Shown here piece after piece: positions 1 to 7,149 of a DNA stretch of 10,251 nt (position 1 is its first letter; each line of letters begins with the position of its first letter). Source of the stretch: Candidatus Methanovirga meridionalis (GTDB lineage: Archaea; Methanobacteriota; Methanobacteria; Methanobacteriales; Methanobacteriaceae); NCBI GenBank assembly GCA_031289325.1, contig JAITPS010000160.1:1-10251 (forward strand), read 5' to 3'. The notes beneath the pieces were generated by a model. The model made no database searches. It was not told the DNA's origin and saw nothing but the letters and a program-made list of their open reading frames with translations. Both the position numbers and the translations under genes were made by a program.

Positions 1-120
1 TAAATTATCTTCTTCTAAATTATCTTCTTCTAAATTATCTTCTTCTAAATTATCTTCTTCTAAATTATCTTCTTCTAAATTATCTTCTTCTAAATTATCT
101 TCTTCTAAATTATCTTCTAA
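1..120 (-). repeat. In-frame 15-bp tandem repeat coding for EEDNL
   Basis: Seven perfect copies of taaattatcttcttc fill 1-105, with a degenerate eighth at 106-120. On the minus strand each encodes the pentapeptide EEDNL within the C-terminal tail of the helicase-nuclease. The tail just before it (about 121-240) is a run of imperfect KEERL/KEEER blocks, so the protein ends in a long charged, probably coiled-coil or extended tail. Because the unit is a multiple of three, copy-number change would lengthen or shorten the tail without breaking the frame. The array reaches the window edge, so its full length is unknown. Confidence 0.95.
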
Positions 121-3100
121 TAAAGTGTTCTCTTCTTTTAATCTTTCTTCTTTTTTTAATCTTTCTTCTTCTTTTAATCTTTCCTCTTCTTTAAGTTTGT
201 TTTCTTCTTGAACTTTAGATTCTTCTTTAGATTTATTAATAGAATTAATTAGTTTTAATTGAGCAGAAGTTCTATCTCTGTACCAATCTGTTGACCAAAG
301 ATGATATAAATTCCAATTAAGACCATTTAAAACTTGATCTCTGAGACGATCCCTGTCTCTTGCGACATTAGATGACTTATAATTTTCTCCATCGCATTCA
401 ATACCCAATATATACTTGCCAGGATCTTCATCGTCTAAAATAGCTAAATCTATTTTAAAGAACTCTCCAATGTTTTTATTAACTTTAAATCCTTTTTCTT
501 TAAGAAAATTATAAACACTATCAACAAAAGTTTTTTGATTGTTATCTTCTTTACATTGAATTAAACCTTTGGATGTGTTTTCAGCATACTCTAAGAAATT
601 TCTAAGTGCTTCTACACCAAATGGTGCATTAGATCCTAAATGCATATCATAGGCTTTAAAATTTGAAAATACAACACATTTTTCTTTTGCACGAGTTATA
701 AGAACATTTAATCTTCTTTCTCCTCCATCTTGATTTAAAGGACCGAAGTTATTTGATAGCTTCCCAAATTCATCAAATCCATAACCTATACTTATTAACA
801 TAACATCTCTTTCATCACCTTGTATGGTTTCAAGATTTTTAACAAAGAATCGGTCTTCCTTTTTTTCTGAGAATAAATGTTCAATTTCTGGATGTTTTTT
901 TCTTCTAACTTCAAGTTCTTCAAGTATAGCATTCATTTGTGAAACTGAGAATGTTCCAACACCTAAACTTTTTCTATCACCATATTTTTTAAAGTGTTTA
1001 AATATTTCATCTACTACCTCAACAGCTTGCCCTATATTATTTGAAGTTTTTCCTCTCTGATAATAATTTTTTGGATTGTGTTTGAATTTTAATCCTAATT
1101 CTTGATTGTTGTATGTGGATGATGGATAAACTAATAATTCACCATCATAAAATTCTTTATTGGATAAATTAATTAATGATTCATGGCGACTCCTATAGTG
1201 CCATTTTAACATTCTAACTGGAAATGAAAGTTTACATAGATGAAGAATACTTTCCATATCTAAGGCAGTAGCTATCTCTTCATCAGATTCACTGTTAATA
1301 ATCTGATCAAAAAATGAGGTTGGAGGAAGTTGTTCTGTATCCCCAATTACAACAGCTGTTTTAGCTCTCATAAAAGCTCCAAGAGCATCTTCTGGTTTAA
1401 CTTGACTTGCTTCATCAAATACAACCACATCAAATTTTAAATTATCGTTGGTTGGATCTAAAAATTCTGCAATTGACAATGGACTCATCATAAAGCATGG
1501 TTTTATTTGCTTTATAATTGTTCCTGTCTTTTTAAGTAAATTTCTAAGAGATATATTTCCTCTTTTTCTTATAAGTTCTCCTGCTAATGTTTTAGATTCC
1601 TCATCAGAAGTATTACCAAAAACCTCTGGAATTTCATTGTTAAGTTTATAGTATATTCTTTTTCTATTTAGCTCAATGATTTTTAAATCAAGTTTTTTAA
1701 AATCTTTGATTTTATTTTCATGTAGTTCTCCGATGAATGATGATAAGTATTGATTTTCTGCGAAAATTAATTGTAAAAGTCCATCAGCAAAGTTTCCATG
1801 CACTAAACTTTTAATATCCTCTTTTTTCAGATGTTTATCTTCAATAACTTTAATAAATATTTCAGATTGTGTTTTTAAACATTCATTTTTAGTATTAAGA
1901 TATTGAGACCATATATGCAATCTTGGAAGATCATTATTCCATTTATTTAATTGATTTTTCCACATATCCAATGGAGTATTATCAAAACTATTTTTAAATA
2001 TTAAATTAATATTTGGGTTTAATTTAGATTTTAATTTCTCTAAACTACTGTAGAACTTTTCTCCAATTTCAAGATAATCATTAATCTCCCAATAATTATC
2101 AATATTTAAATCATCAGATAATCTTTCTATAGTCAATTTGTTATAAATTTCTTCCTTTAAAAATTTATTAAATTTATCAATCCATATAACAAAAGAATTT
2201 AATTGTGAAATATCAACATCCAAATACCATAAATCTCCAAAATATTTCTTTCCATCCTTTTCTAAATCATTCAAATCCTTTTTAATTTTCATGAATCTAC
2301 TAATATCTTGAAGGTCTTCTAAAATATTCTTATCATTGGTTCCTTTATATTTATCTTTATAAAAAGATAAAATTTTCTCCTTATTTGATTTACTTTTTTT
2401 AAAGATTTTTAAAACACCTTTATTAACATATTTCTTAAATTCATTAATCAATGAATTTATATCCTCCTTTTCTATAGACGGATAAAATTTATTCATTGTA
2501 ACTAAAGTTTTTTGATATTCATCAAGTCTCTTAATTAAATCTAAACCATAGGCATAATTATTAATCCATAAAAAATCATTTAAAATAGAATTATCAATTA
2601 ATTTAATATTTTCATCATGAAATAAATCTAAAGCACTTTTTATTTCTTTAAAATCTCTTAAATTATCAGCTATTTTAATTCCAAAAGATTCATTAATGTT
2701 TTCTCTAATTGTTAAGAATTCATTTAAATACTCTTCACAATCAATTAACAATTGTTGAAGTTCTCTTAAATCACCAGGAAGTAAACTATTAGGTGAACAA
2801 GTAGTCCATGGATTGTTTTTACCAATAGCATAATGTAATTCTGCTAAATTTTCAAGACTAATTATAATATCATCTAAAGATTTCTTATTAATATTTTCAG
2901 GTGATTTAATTGATATCAATGGAATCATAAAGCCTTTTTTTGAAAAATGATCGTTAGCTATTTCTTTCATACCATAAAGTTCAAAAGGAGACATATTAAT
3001 AGCATAATTCTTCTTATGAAGAACTTCAGCATACTCATCCAACTGATTTCGCAGTGATTCTAATTTCCTTATGGTTTGTTCAATATCAAAATCTATATTC

Positions 3101-4302
3101 CCATCATGACGATGAAGACCTCTTCTAATATCCTTTAATAAACTTTTACGACTTGTTCTATGGCTATGTAATTGAAGAACAAATTTACCCAGACCAACAC
3201 TATCCAATCGATTCTTAACAACTTCAAGAGCAGCCATCTTTTCACTAACAAAAAGAACACTCTTACCTGAAACAATAAGCTCAGCAATCAAGTTAACAAT
3301 TGTTTGTGATTTACCTGTTCCAGGAGGACCTTCAACAACAAGATTACGACCAGCTTTAACATCTTCAATAACAGCAATCTGTGATGAGTCAGCATCTAAA
3401 ACATTATACGAATCTTTATAAGATAATGTCTTATCTATATTCTCACTATTAAAAGATTCTATGTCCTTATCAGGGTCAGGATTAAAAATAGCTTTTATAA
3501 GTTCATTTTTACTCAAATCAAGATCAGGATCTAAATCCATGTACATTACAAATTTTGTAAACGAGAAAAATCCAAGAGCAATATCGGTATTAATTTTCCA
3601 TGAAGATAAATTACCCTCACCACCTTTTGATAAACTCTTTTTAACCTCTAAGAGATAGTGATCAATTATCTCAACAGAATTTTTCTTATGAAAGTTAGGT
3701 AAAATTAAGCCATTTTCTTTAAGTTTAGCTTTAAGAGAGATATTAGTCTTTATATCCTCACCATTCCAATAAATAGAGAAAGATTTCCCTACAGACTTTC
3801 TCTCCAAAACCACAGGAATTAAAACAAGAGGTGCCCTCTTAATATCATCTGGTTTATATTTATCACTCCACTCTAAAAAACCAACAGCTAAATAAAGAAC
3901 ATTATACCCCTTTTCATGAATCATAGTTTTTGATAATTGATTTATATAAAAAAGCCTTTTCTGTAATTCACGAGGAGAAATATCTGATTTAAGAGAATTA
4001 TCATTTTGTAAAGACTTACTAAATTCCTTAACAGGTTCAGTAATAGGTTCAAAAGCTTCTCTAATAGGTTCAGTGATATTTGAAAGTATGGATTTGTTTC
4101 GTTTTTCAGTCTCTTTACTGTTTGATATAAAATACATTTTTTTATGTTGGATAATAAGAAATTGATAAATATTTGAAGGTGTGCTATTAATCACATCAAT
4201 AGATTTAGCCTTTTGTTTAAAATTAAGAAGAGGATTCCTTGAAGTCAAATCCAATAAATTTCTTCTAAGATCTTTAAACTCTTTTTTAACATCTTTTTTC
4301 AT
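1..4302 (-). CDS. DUF4011 / SF1 helicase / Vsr-like nuclease defence protein (C-terminus off left edge)
   Basis: The frame is open for 1434 codons from an ATG at 4302 to the left edge with no stop, so the C-terminus is missing. Seen in the translation: a DUF4011-type N-terminal signature LLDLTSRNPLLNF (residues 16-28), Walker A GPPGTGKS (325-332), the COG1112-typical FVSEKMAALEVV stretch (about 351-362), a helical charged insert of about 600 residues, Walker B DEASQ (963-967), GDTEQLPP (987-994), WHYRSRHE (1034-1041), TIQGDERD (1159-1166) and NVLITRAK (1199-1206). These are the SF1 helicase motifs in order. A nuclease domain of the Vsr/MTES_1575 type follows, with D1285 and ECDG (1302-1305) as likely metal-binding residues. 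DUF4011-helicase-Vsr proteins have been reported as single-gene antiphage systems (I recall the name Hhe), so cytoplasmic cleavage or unwinding of foreign nucleic acid is the likely role; this is inference. The ATG is preceded only by a weak GGGAT-like site. No frameshift was found. Confidence 0.9.
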   Translation of the reverse strand, partial: MKKDVKKEFKDLRRNLLDLTSRNPLLNFKQKAKSIDVINSTPSNIYQFLIIQHKKMYFISNSKETEKRNKSILSNITEPIREAFEPITEPVKEFSKSLQNDNSLKSDISPRELQKRLFYINQLSKTMIHEKGYNVLYLAVGFLEWSDKYKPDDIKRAPLVLIPVVLERKSVGKSFSIYWNGEDIKTNISLKAKLKENGLILPNFHKKNSVEIIDHYLLEVKKSLSKGGEGNLSSWKINTDIALGFFSFTKFVMYMDLDPDLDLSKNELIKAIFNPDPDKDIESFNSENIDKTLSYKDSYNVLDADSSQIAVIEDVKAGRNLVVEGPPGTGKSQTIVNLIAELIVSGKSVLFVSEKMAALEVVKNRLDSVGLGKFVLQLHSHRTSRKSLLKDIRRGLHRHDGNIDFDIEQTIRKLESLRNQLDEYAEVLHKKNYAINMSPFELYGMKEIANDHFSKKGFMIPLISIKSPENINKKSLDDIIISLENLAELHYAIGKNNPWTTCSPNSLLPGDLRELQQLLIDCEEYLNEFLTIRENINESFGIKIADNLRDFKEIKSALDLFHDENIKLIDNSILNDFLWINNYAYGLDLIKRLDEYQKTLVTMNKFYPSIEKEDINSLINEFKKYVNKGVLKIFKKSKSNKEKILSFYKDKYKGTNDKNILEDLQDISRFMKIKKDLNDLEKDGKKYFGDLWYLDVDISQLNSFVIWIDKFNKFLKEEIYNKLTIERLSDDLNIDNYWEINDYLEIGEKFYSSLEKLKSKLNPNINLIFKNSFDNTPLDMWKNQLNKWNNDLPRLHIWSQYLNTKNECLKTQSEIFIKVIEDKHLKKEDIKSLVHGNFADGLLQLIFAENQYLSSFIGELHENKIKDFKKLDLKIIELNRKRIYYKLNNEIPEVFGNTSDEESKTLAGELIRKRGNISLRNLLKKTGTIIKQIKPCFMMSPLSIAEFLDPTNDNLKFDVVVFDEASQVKPEDALGAFMRAKTAVVIGDTEQLPPTSFFDQIINSESDEEIATALDMESILHLCKLSFPVRMLKWHYRSRHESLINLSNKEFYDGELLVYPSSTYNNQELGLKFKHNPKNYYQRGKTSNNIGQAVEVVDEIFKHFKKYGDRKSLGVGTFSVSQMNAILEELEVRRKKHPEIEHLFSEKKEDRFFVKNLETIQGDERDVMLISIGYGFDEFGKLSNNFGPLNQDGGERRLNVLITRAKEKCVVFSNFKAYDMHLGSNAPFGVEALRNFLEYAENTSKGLIQCKEDNNQKTFVDSVYNFLKEKGFKVNKNIGEFFKIDLAILDDEDPGKYILGIECDGENYKSSNVARDRDRLRDQVLNGLNWNLYHLWSTDWYRDRTSAQLKLINSINKSKEESKVQEENKLKEEERLKEEERLKKEERLKEENTLLEDNLEEDNLEEDNLEEDNLEEDNLEEDNLEEDNLEEDNL

Positions 4303-4390
4303 ATTAATCCCAATGAATAAACTTTAACAACCTAAAATCAAAAACTTTCCTAAATTTCTTCCAGAAACAATCATGAAATGAATACAAATT

Positions 4391-4440
4391 TTTGAAAACA
4401 GAATAAATTTTTTTAAAACAGAATAAATTTTTGAAAATAA
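4391..4440. repeat. 20-bp direct repeat upstream of the helicase gene
   Basis: Two full copies of a 20-bp unit (aaaacagaataaattt core) lie at 4391-4410 and 4411-4430, with a partial third to about 4440. They would fall in the leader or proximal upstream region of the minus-strand helicase gene. No function is evident. Confidence 0.8.
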
Positions 4441-4465
4441 AATAACCCTAACTTCTCTAAATTTA

Positions 4466-4483
4466 CAGTTTCACTCGAAACTG
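4466..4483 (-). promoter_or_regulatory. Perfect 7-bp inverted repeat in the helicase leader
   Basis: CAGTTTC-ACTC-GAAACTG is a perfect 7-bp inverted repeat with a 4-nt loop, standing out from the surrounding A/T runs. It lies about 165 bp upstream of the helicase ATG and downstream of the TATA-like pair at 4528-4557, so it would be in a long 5' leader. It could be an RNA hairpin or a dimeric repressor operator. Neither is demonstrated. Confidence 0.45.
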
Positions 4484-4527
4484 AATATGAAATCAAAGAT
4501 TTTTCTAATTTAAAAATTTAATTTTCT

Positions 4528-4557
4528 TTAAAATGTATATATTTAAAATGTATATAT
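4528..4557 (-). promoter_or_regulatory. Duplicated TATA-like box, candidate helicase promoter
   Basis: A perfect 15-bp direct repeat (ttaaaatgtatatat, at 4528-4542 and 4543-4557) reads on the minus strand as two successive ATATATACATTTTAA boxes resembling archaeal TATA elements. If used, it would give a leader of about 200 nt. In such AT-rich DNA a TATA match alone is weak evidence; the exact duplication is what makes it notable. Confidence 0.35.
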
Positions 4558-4620
4558 TAAACATGAATACTTTTTAATTACTTTTAATCTTTATTAAAAA
4601 ATATAATTAATATAACATAA

Positions 4621-4720
4621 TATAAATAAATAAAATTCAATATAAATAAATAAAAATTAATATAAATAAATAAAAATTAATATAAATAAATAAAATTTAA
4701 TATAAATAAATAAAATTTAA
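4621..4720. repeat. 20-bp tandem array X-A, five copies
   Basis: Five head-to-tail copies of tataaataaataaaatttaa fill exactly 4621-4720, differing only at bases 15-18 of the unit. A further 1.5 copies recur at 5012-5042 on the other side of element A, so the element appears embedded in this array. No ORF crosses it. Confidence 0.95.
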
Positions 4721-4730
4721 TACATGTTTA

Positions 4731-5007
4731 TTATGAATAAGTTTTTAAATTTTGAAGTATAAATTTTTTTATTAAATTATTCGATCTTAAATATTAATTT
4801 ATAAAAATATATAATTTTAAATTTTAAGTAATAAAAACATATTTCATGTAATAAAAACATACTTTAAGTAATAAAAACATATTTTAAGTAATAAAAACAT
4901 ATTTTAAGTAATAAAAACATACTTTAAGTAATATAACTAATTTTAAACTAATATCATTTAATAATATATATTTTTAAAAAAAAGTATTTATAAAAACTTT
5001 ATCAAAA
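4731..5007 (+). repeat. Inverted-repeat-bounded intergenic element, copy A
   Basis: The left end ttatgaataagttttta (4731-4747) is an imperfect inverted repeat (14/17) of the right end taaaaactttatcaaaa (4991-5007). Inside are core 1 (4731-4844), an internal array of 20-bp units (4821-4932) and core 2 (4931-5007). Core 1 aligns without gaps to 8714-8827 at about 84% by hand count; core 2 aligns to 9019-9096 at about the same level with one gap. The unit is non-coding and about 277 bp, with no transposase, so it would be a non-autonomous MITE-like element if mobile. It lies between the helicase and tes promoter regions. Low sequence complexity could inflate the similarity, but the order of cores and ends is conserved. 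Confidence 0.6.
4821..4932. repeat. 20-bp tandem array Y-A inside element A
   Basis: Five complete units of attttaagtaataaaaacat (with c or c/g variants at a few positions) occupy 4821-4920, with a partial sixth to 4932. The first unit is the end of conserved core 1, so the array looks like a local expansion of the core 1 edge. The equivalent interval in copy B carries a different array. Confidence 0.93.
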
Positions 5008-5011
5008 CAAC

Positions 5012-5042
5012 TATAAATAAATAAAACTTAATATAAATAAAT
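5012..5042. repeat. Detached X-A repeat copy on the right of element A
   Basis: One full copy (5012-5031) and one half copy (5032-5042) of the same 20-bp unit as the 4621-4720 array begin 4 bp after the right inverted end of element A. This places the same direct repeat immediately outside both ends. Confidence 0.85.
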
Positions 5043-5221
5043 ATTTGATTGCAAATATATTCTATTACATGACTCTATTAACAAATATAATATATTCTAA
5101 TAACATAATCATCAACAATATATATTAATAAAAATTAATTAATAAACTTTTCTTTAATTGAAACTTTAGTACATAATCTAAATATTCCATCTCAATTTTT
5201 AAATAAATTTAAATACTAAGA

Positions 5222-5268
5222 TTACTATATGATAAATTAAAAATAAATATTTACTATATGTTAAATTA
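5222..5268 (+). promoter_or_regulatory. 18-bp direct repeat with TATA-like core upstream of tes
   Basis: ttactatatgataaatta (5222-5239) and ttactatatgttaaatta (5251-5268) match at 17 of 18 bases, with starts 29 bp apart. Each contains a TATA-like actatatg. The downstream copy lies about 105 bp before the start codon, so it could be a TATA box giving a leader of about 80 nt, or the pair could be a regulator site. No experiment or known motif supports a choice. Confidence 0.35.
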
Positions 5269-5362
5269 TTAATGAATATTTTTTTTAAAGAAAATTTTTA
5301 AACATTATTATTCTCTTTTTTTATGAATATTAAGAAGTCATTGTTTATTTTTAATTGAAATA

Positions 5363-5369
5363 AGGTGAT
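5363..5369 (+). promoter_or_regulatory. Ribosome binding site that fixes a TTG start for tes
   Basis: AGGTGAT matches the methanogen Shine-Dalgarno sequence and its GGTGA core ends 4 nt before TTG at 5373. An in-frame TAA at 5361-5363 rules out any earlier start, so TTG is the best initiation codon. Confidence 0.8.
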
Positions 5370-5372
5370 ATA

Positions 5373-6869
5373 TTGAATATTAAAAGAACAAAAAGTTTAT
5401 GTCCTGAATGTCTTAAACCATTAGAAGCTGAAGTTTATGAAGAAGATGGTAAGATTAGGATAAAAAAAGAATGTTCTGAACATGGAACATTTGATAATAC
5501 TTACTGGTCTGATGCAGAACTTTATAAAAGAGTTAATGATTTTACTCCCACTGTTAAAGCAGTGGAAAATTATCATTCAATTAATACTAAAGGATGTCCT
5601 TCTGAATGTGGATTATGTAATCAACATGAAACCACAACAATTCTTGGATTAATAGATGTTACAAATAGATGTAATCTTCGATGCCCAGTTTGTTTTGCAA
5701 ATGCAGCGGTTTCTAAAAAAATATATGAACCAAGTTATGAAGAAATAAGGGATATGCTTAAAAACCTAAGAAATGTGAAACCGGTTCCAGCTCCAGCTAT
5801 TCAATATTCTGGTGGGGAACCAACAGTTAGAAAAGATATAGTTGATTTAATCAAATTAGCTATTGAAGAAGGATTTTCACATACTCAAATAGCTACAAAT
5901 GGTATACGAATAAGTCAAAATATAAATTTTGCACAAGAATTAGCCGATGCAGGATTAAACACTGTCTATCTACAATTTGATGGTGTGACCGAAGAACCAT
6001 ACATTTACAACAGAAATAAGAATGTACTTCCTCAAAAACTTAAAGCTATTGAAAACTGTAGAAAAGTAGGTCTTGGAATTGTTTTAGTTCCAACAATTGT
6101 TAAAGGTATTAATGATGATCAAATTGGGGACATTATACAGTTTGCTATTGATAATATAGATGTTGTACATGGTGTTAACTTCCAACCAGTTTCATTTTCA
6201 GGTAGAACACCAACAGAAAAAGTAGAAGAACAAAGAATTACAATATCTGACTTTGTAAAATTAGTCTCAGATCAAACTAATGAAGCTATCGTTACAAACG
6301 ATTTCTATCCACCATCATCAGTTGAATCAATATCTAACTTTATAGGGGCATACGAAGGTGGAAATCCGTCGGTTATTCTAAATTGTCACCAACATTGTGG
6401 AATAGCAACTTATGTTTTCATTGAAAATGATAAAATAATACCAATAACACGATTTATTAATGTTGATGGTTTCTTTGAGTTCTTAGATAAAAATGCTGAT
6501 AAATTAAATGAAGGTGGATTTGCAATTAAATCAAGAATATTAGCCAGTGCTATTAAAGAACTTCCTAAATTATTGGATAAAGAAAATTCTCCTAAAGCAA
6601 TGGATATTAAGCATGTTTTAGGAAATGTACTTAGTAAAATGTCTTACAAGGCATTAGGAGATTTCCATAAAAATTCACTTTTAATATCTTGTATGCATTT
6701 CATGGATCCATTTAACTTTGATGAAGATCGTGTTAAGAAATGTGTTATTCACTATGCAATTCCTGATGGTCGAATTATTCCATTTTGCACTATGAATTCT
6801 ATATACAGACAAGAAATTGAAGACAAATTTGCTATTCCTATTGAAGAATTTAATGAAAAGAATGAATAA
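5373..6869 (+). CDS. tes: Tes-like radical SAM protein, probable tetraether lipid synthase
   Basis: This 498-residue protein resembles the MJ0619 family, shown to join archaeol tails into tetraether (GDGT) lipids by radical coupling of phytanyl chain ends; earlier annotation linked the family to methanopterin methylation. Seen in the sequence: an N-terminal C10-x2-C13 with C34 and H37, a CPSECGLC cluster (C75, C79, C82), the radical SAM motif C100-x3-C104-x2-C107, the SAM-binding SGGEPT (146-151), an NCHQHC stretch (C338, C342), and C-terminal C440, C457 and C472. The many extra cysteines fit several auxiliary iron-sulfur clusters besides the SAM cluster, as known for Tes. Length is normal for the family. 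The start is TTG with a strong AGGTGAT site. It converges with cofG and appears monocistronic. Some genomes carry related paralogues of unknown substrate, so the precise product is inferred. Confidence 0.85.
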   Translation: MNIKRTKSLCPECLKPLEAEVYEEDGKIRIKKECSEHGTFDNTYWSDAELYKRVNDFTPTVKAVENYHSINTKGCPSECGLCNQHETTTILGLIDVTNRCNLRCPVCFANAAVSKKIYEPSYEEIRDMLKNLRNVKPVPAPAIQYSGGEPTVRKDIVDLIKLAIEEGFSHTQIATNGIRISQNINFAQELADAGLNTVYLQFDGVTEEPYIYNRNKNVLPQKLKAIENCRKVGLGIVLVPTIVKGINDDQIGDIIQFAIDNIDVVHGVNFQPVSFSGRTPTEKVEEQRITISDFVKLVSDQTNEAIVTNDFYPPSSVESISNFIGAYEGGNPSVILNCHQHCGIATYVFIENDKIIPITRFINVDGFFEFLDKNADKLNEGGFAIKSRILASAIKELPKLLDKENSPKAMDIKHVLGNVLSKMSYKALGDFHKNSLLISCMHFMDPFNFDEDRVKKCVIHYAIPDGRIIPFCTMNSIYRQEIEDKFAIPIEEFNEKNE

Positions 6870-6992
6870 TAGCTATTATTCAAATAGCTTAGTCCTCTAA
6901 TATTTCTCTAATATTTTCCTGATTTTATTTTGAATGCCAATGGAATCTTCAATATTTTCCTGGTTTTGCACATTGGAAAGATTTCAAAGAGA

Positions 6993-7080
6993 AATTATAT
7001 CCTTTTATAAAAGTGATATTTAAAATTAAACAATTTAATAAAAAAATTAATCATTTTAAAATTTAAGAACTTTTTTATAA
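6993..7080 (-). repeat. Core 1 of the intergenic element, inverted solo copy C
   Basis: Read on the minus strand from 7080, this begins ttataaaaaagttctta (14/17 to the end of copy B) and continues with the same ordered blocks as core 1: gttcttaaatttt, the T7-containing block tttttttattaaatt, tttaattt, aaatat, ataaaa and tataattt. By hand count about 82% of roughly 80 positions match copy B, with two single-base gaps. No core 2 or opposite inverted end follows, so it is a partial or solo copy. It lies about 70-157 nt past the cofG stop on cofG's own strand. Confidence 0.6.
7040..7046 (-). terminator. T7 tract, candidate terminator of cofG
   Basis: Seven consecutive T on the minus strand, about 105 nt beyond the cofG stop. 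Archaeal termination commonly uses such T tracts without a required hairpin. The tract is part of repeat core 1, so the repeat may supply the terminator. Other T-rich spots nearby could serve equally. Confidence 0.35.
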
Positions 7081-7149
7081 TAACCATACAATAAATTTTA
7101 AATTTTTTTTCTTCCTATTAATTCCTATAAAATCACTTGAGAATGTTTT

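Larger units (their letters stand above)
5043..5372 (+). other. AT-rich upstream region of tes
   Basis: There is no ORF of note and no RNA gene that I can recognise in these 330 bases. The content is A/T runs, the near-identical 18-bp pair at 5222-5239 and 5251-5268, and the ribosome binding site directly before the tes start. The promoter of tes should lie here. Confidence 0.7.
6870..7149. other. Convergent intergenic region between tes and cofG
   Basis: Both genes end here. The region holds no gene. It contains a palindromic AATAGCTATT overlapping the tes stop (6868-6877), T-rich stretches after tes that could terminate it (about 6898-6930), a short diverged duplication with aatattttcctg at 6910-6921 and again at 6951-6962 (41 bp apart), and a minus-strand copy of the repeat core at 6993-7080. 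Confidence 0.75.

Noticed and set aside
824..1060. 78-codon plus-strand ORF with serine/phenylalanine-rich translation
   Set aside because: It lies opposite helicase motifs of the minus-strand gene (TIQGDERD region) and has no ribosome site or family resemblance; it is an antisense shadow.
1448..1651. 67-codon plus-strand ORF
   Set aside because: It is antisense to the conserved helicase region just upstream of the Walker B motif and is a shadow frame.
3461..3658. 65-codon plus-strand ORF
   Set aside because: It is antisense to the N-terminal region of the helicase gene before Walker A; no independent support.
4821..4932. CRISPR-like array
   Set aside because: Units of 20 bp follow each other directly with no unique spacers, and no cas gene is present. 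This and the other arrays are simple tandem repeats.
4731..5007. Full insertion sequence
   Set aside because: No transposase frame exists in or near elements A, B or C. At most they are non-autonomous, so they were called repeats rather than mobile elements.
4621..5042. Replication origin (AT-rich with repeats)
   Set aside because: No GC-rich origin recognition box or neighbouring cdc6/orc1 gene is seen, and the repeats are plain A/T units found in the other intergenic region as well.
5373..6869. MoaA/NifB-type radical SAM identity for the gene
   Set aside because: The N-terminal CxxC and CPxxCGxC clusters before the radical SAM motif, the C-terminal cysteines and the ~500-residue length fit the MJ0619/Tes family better.
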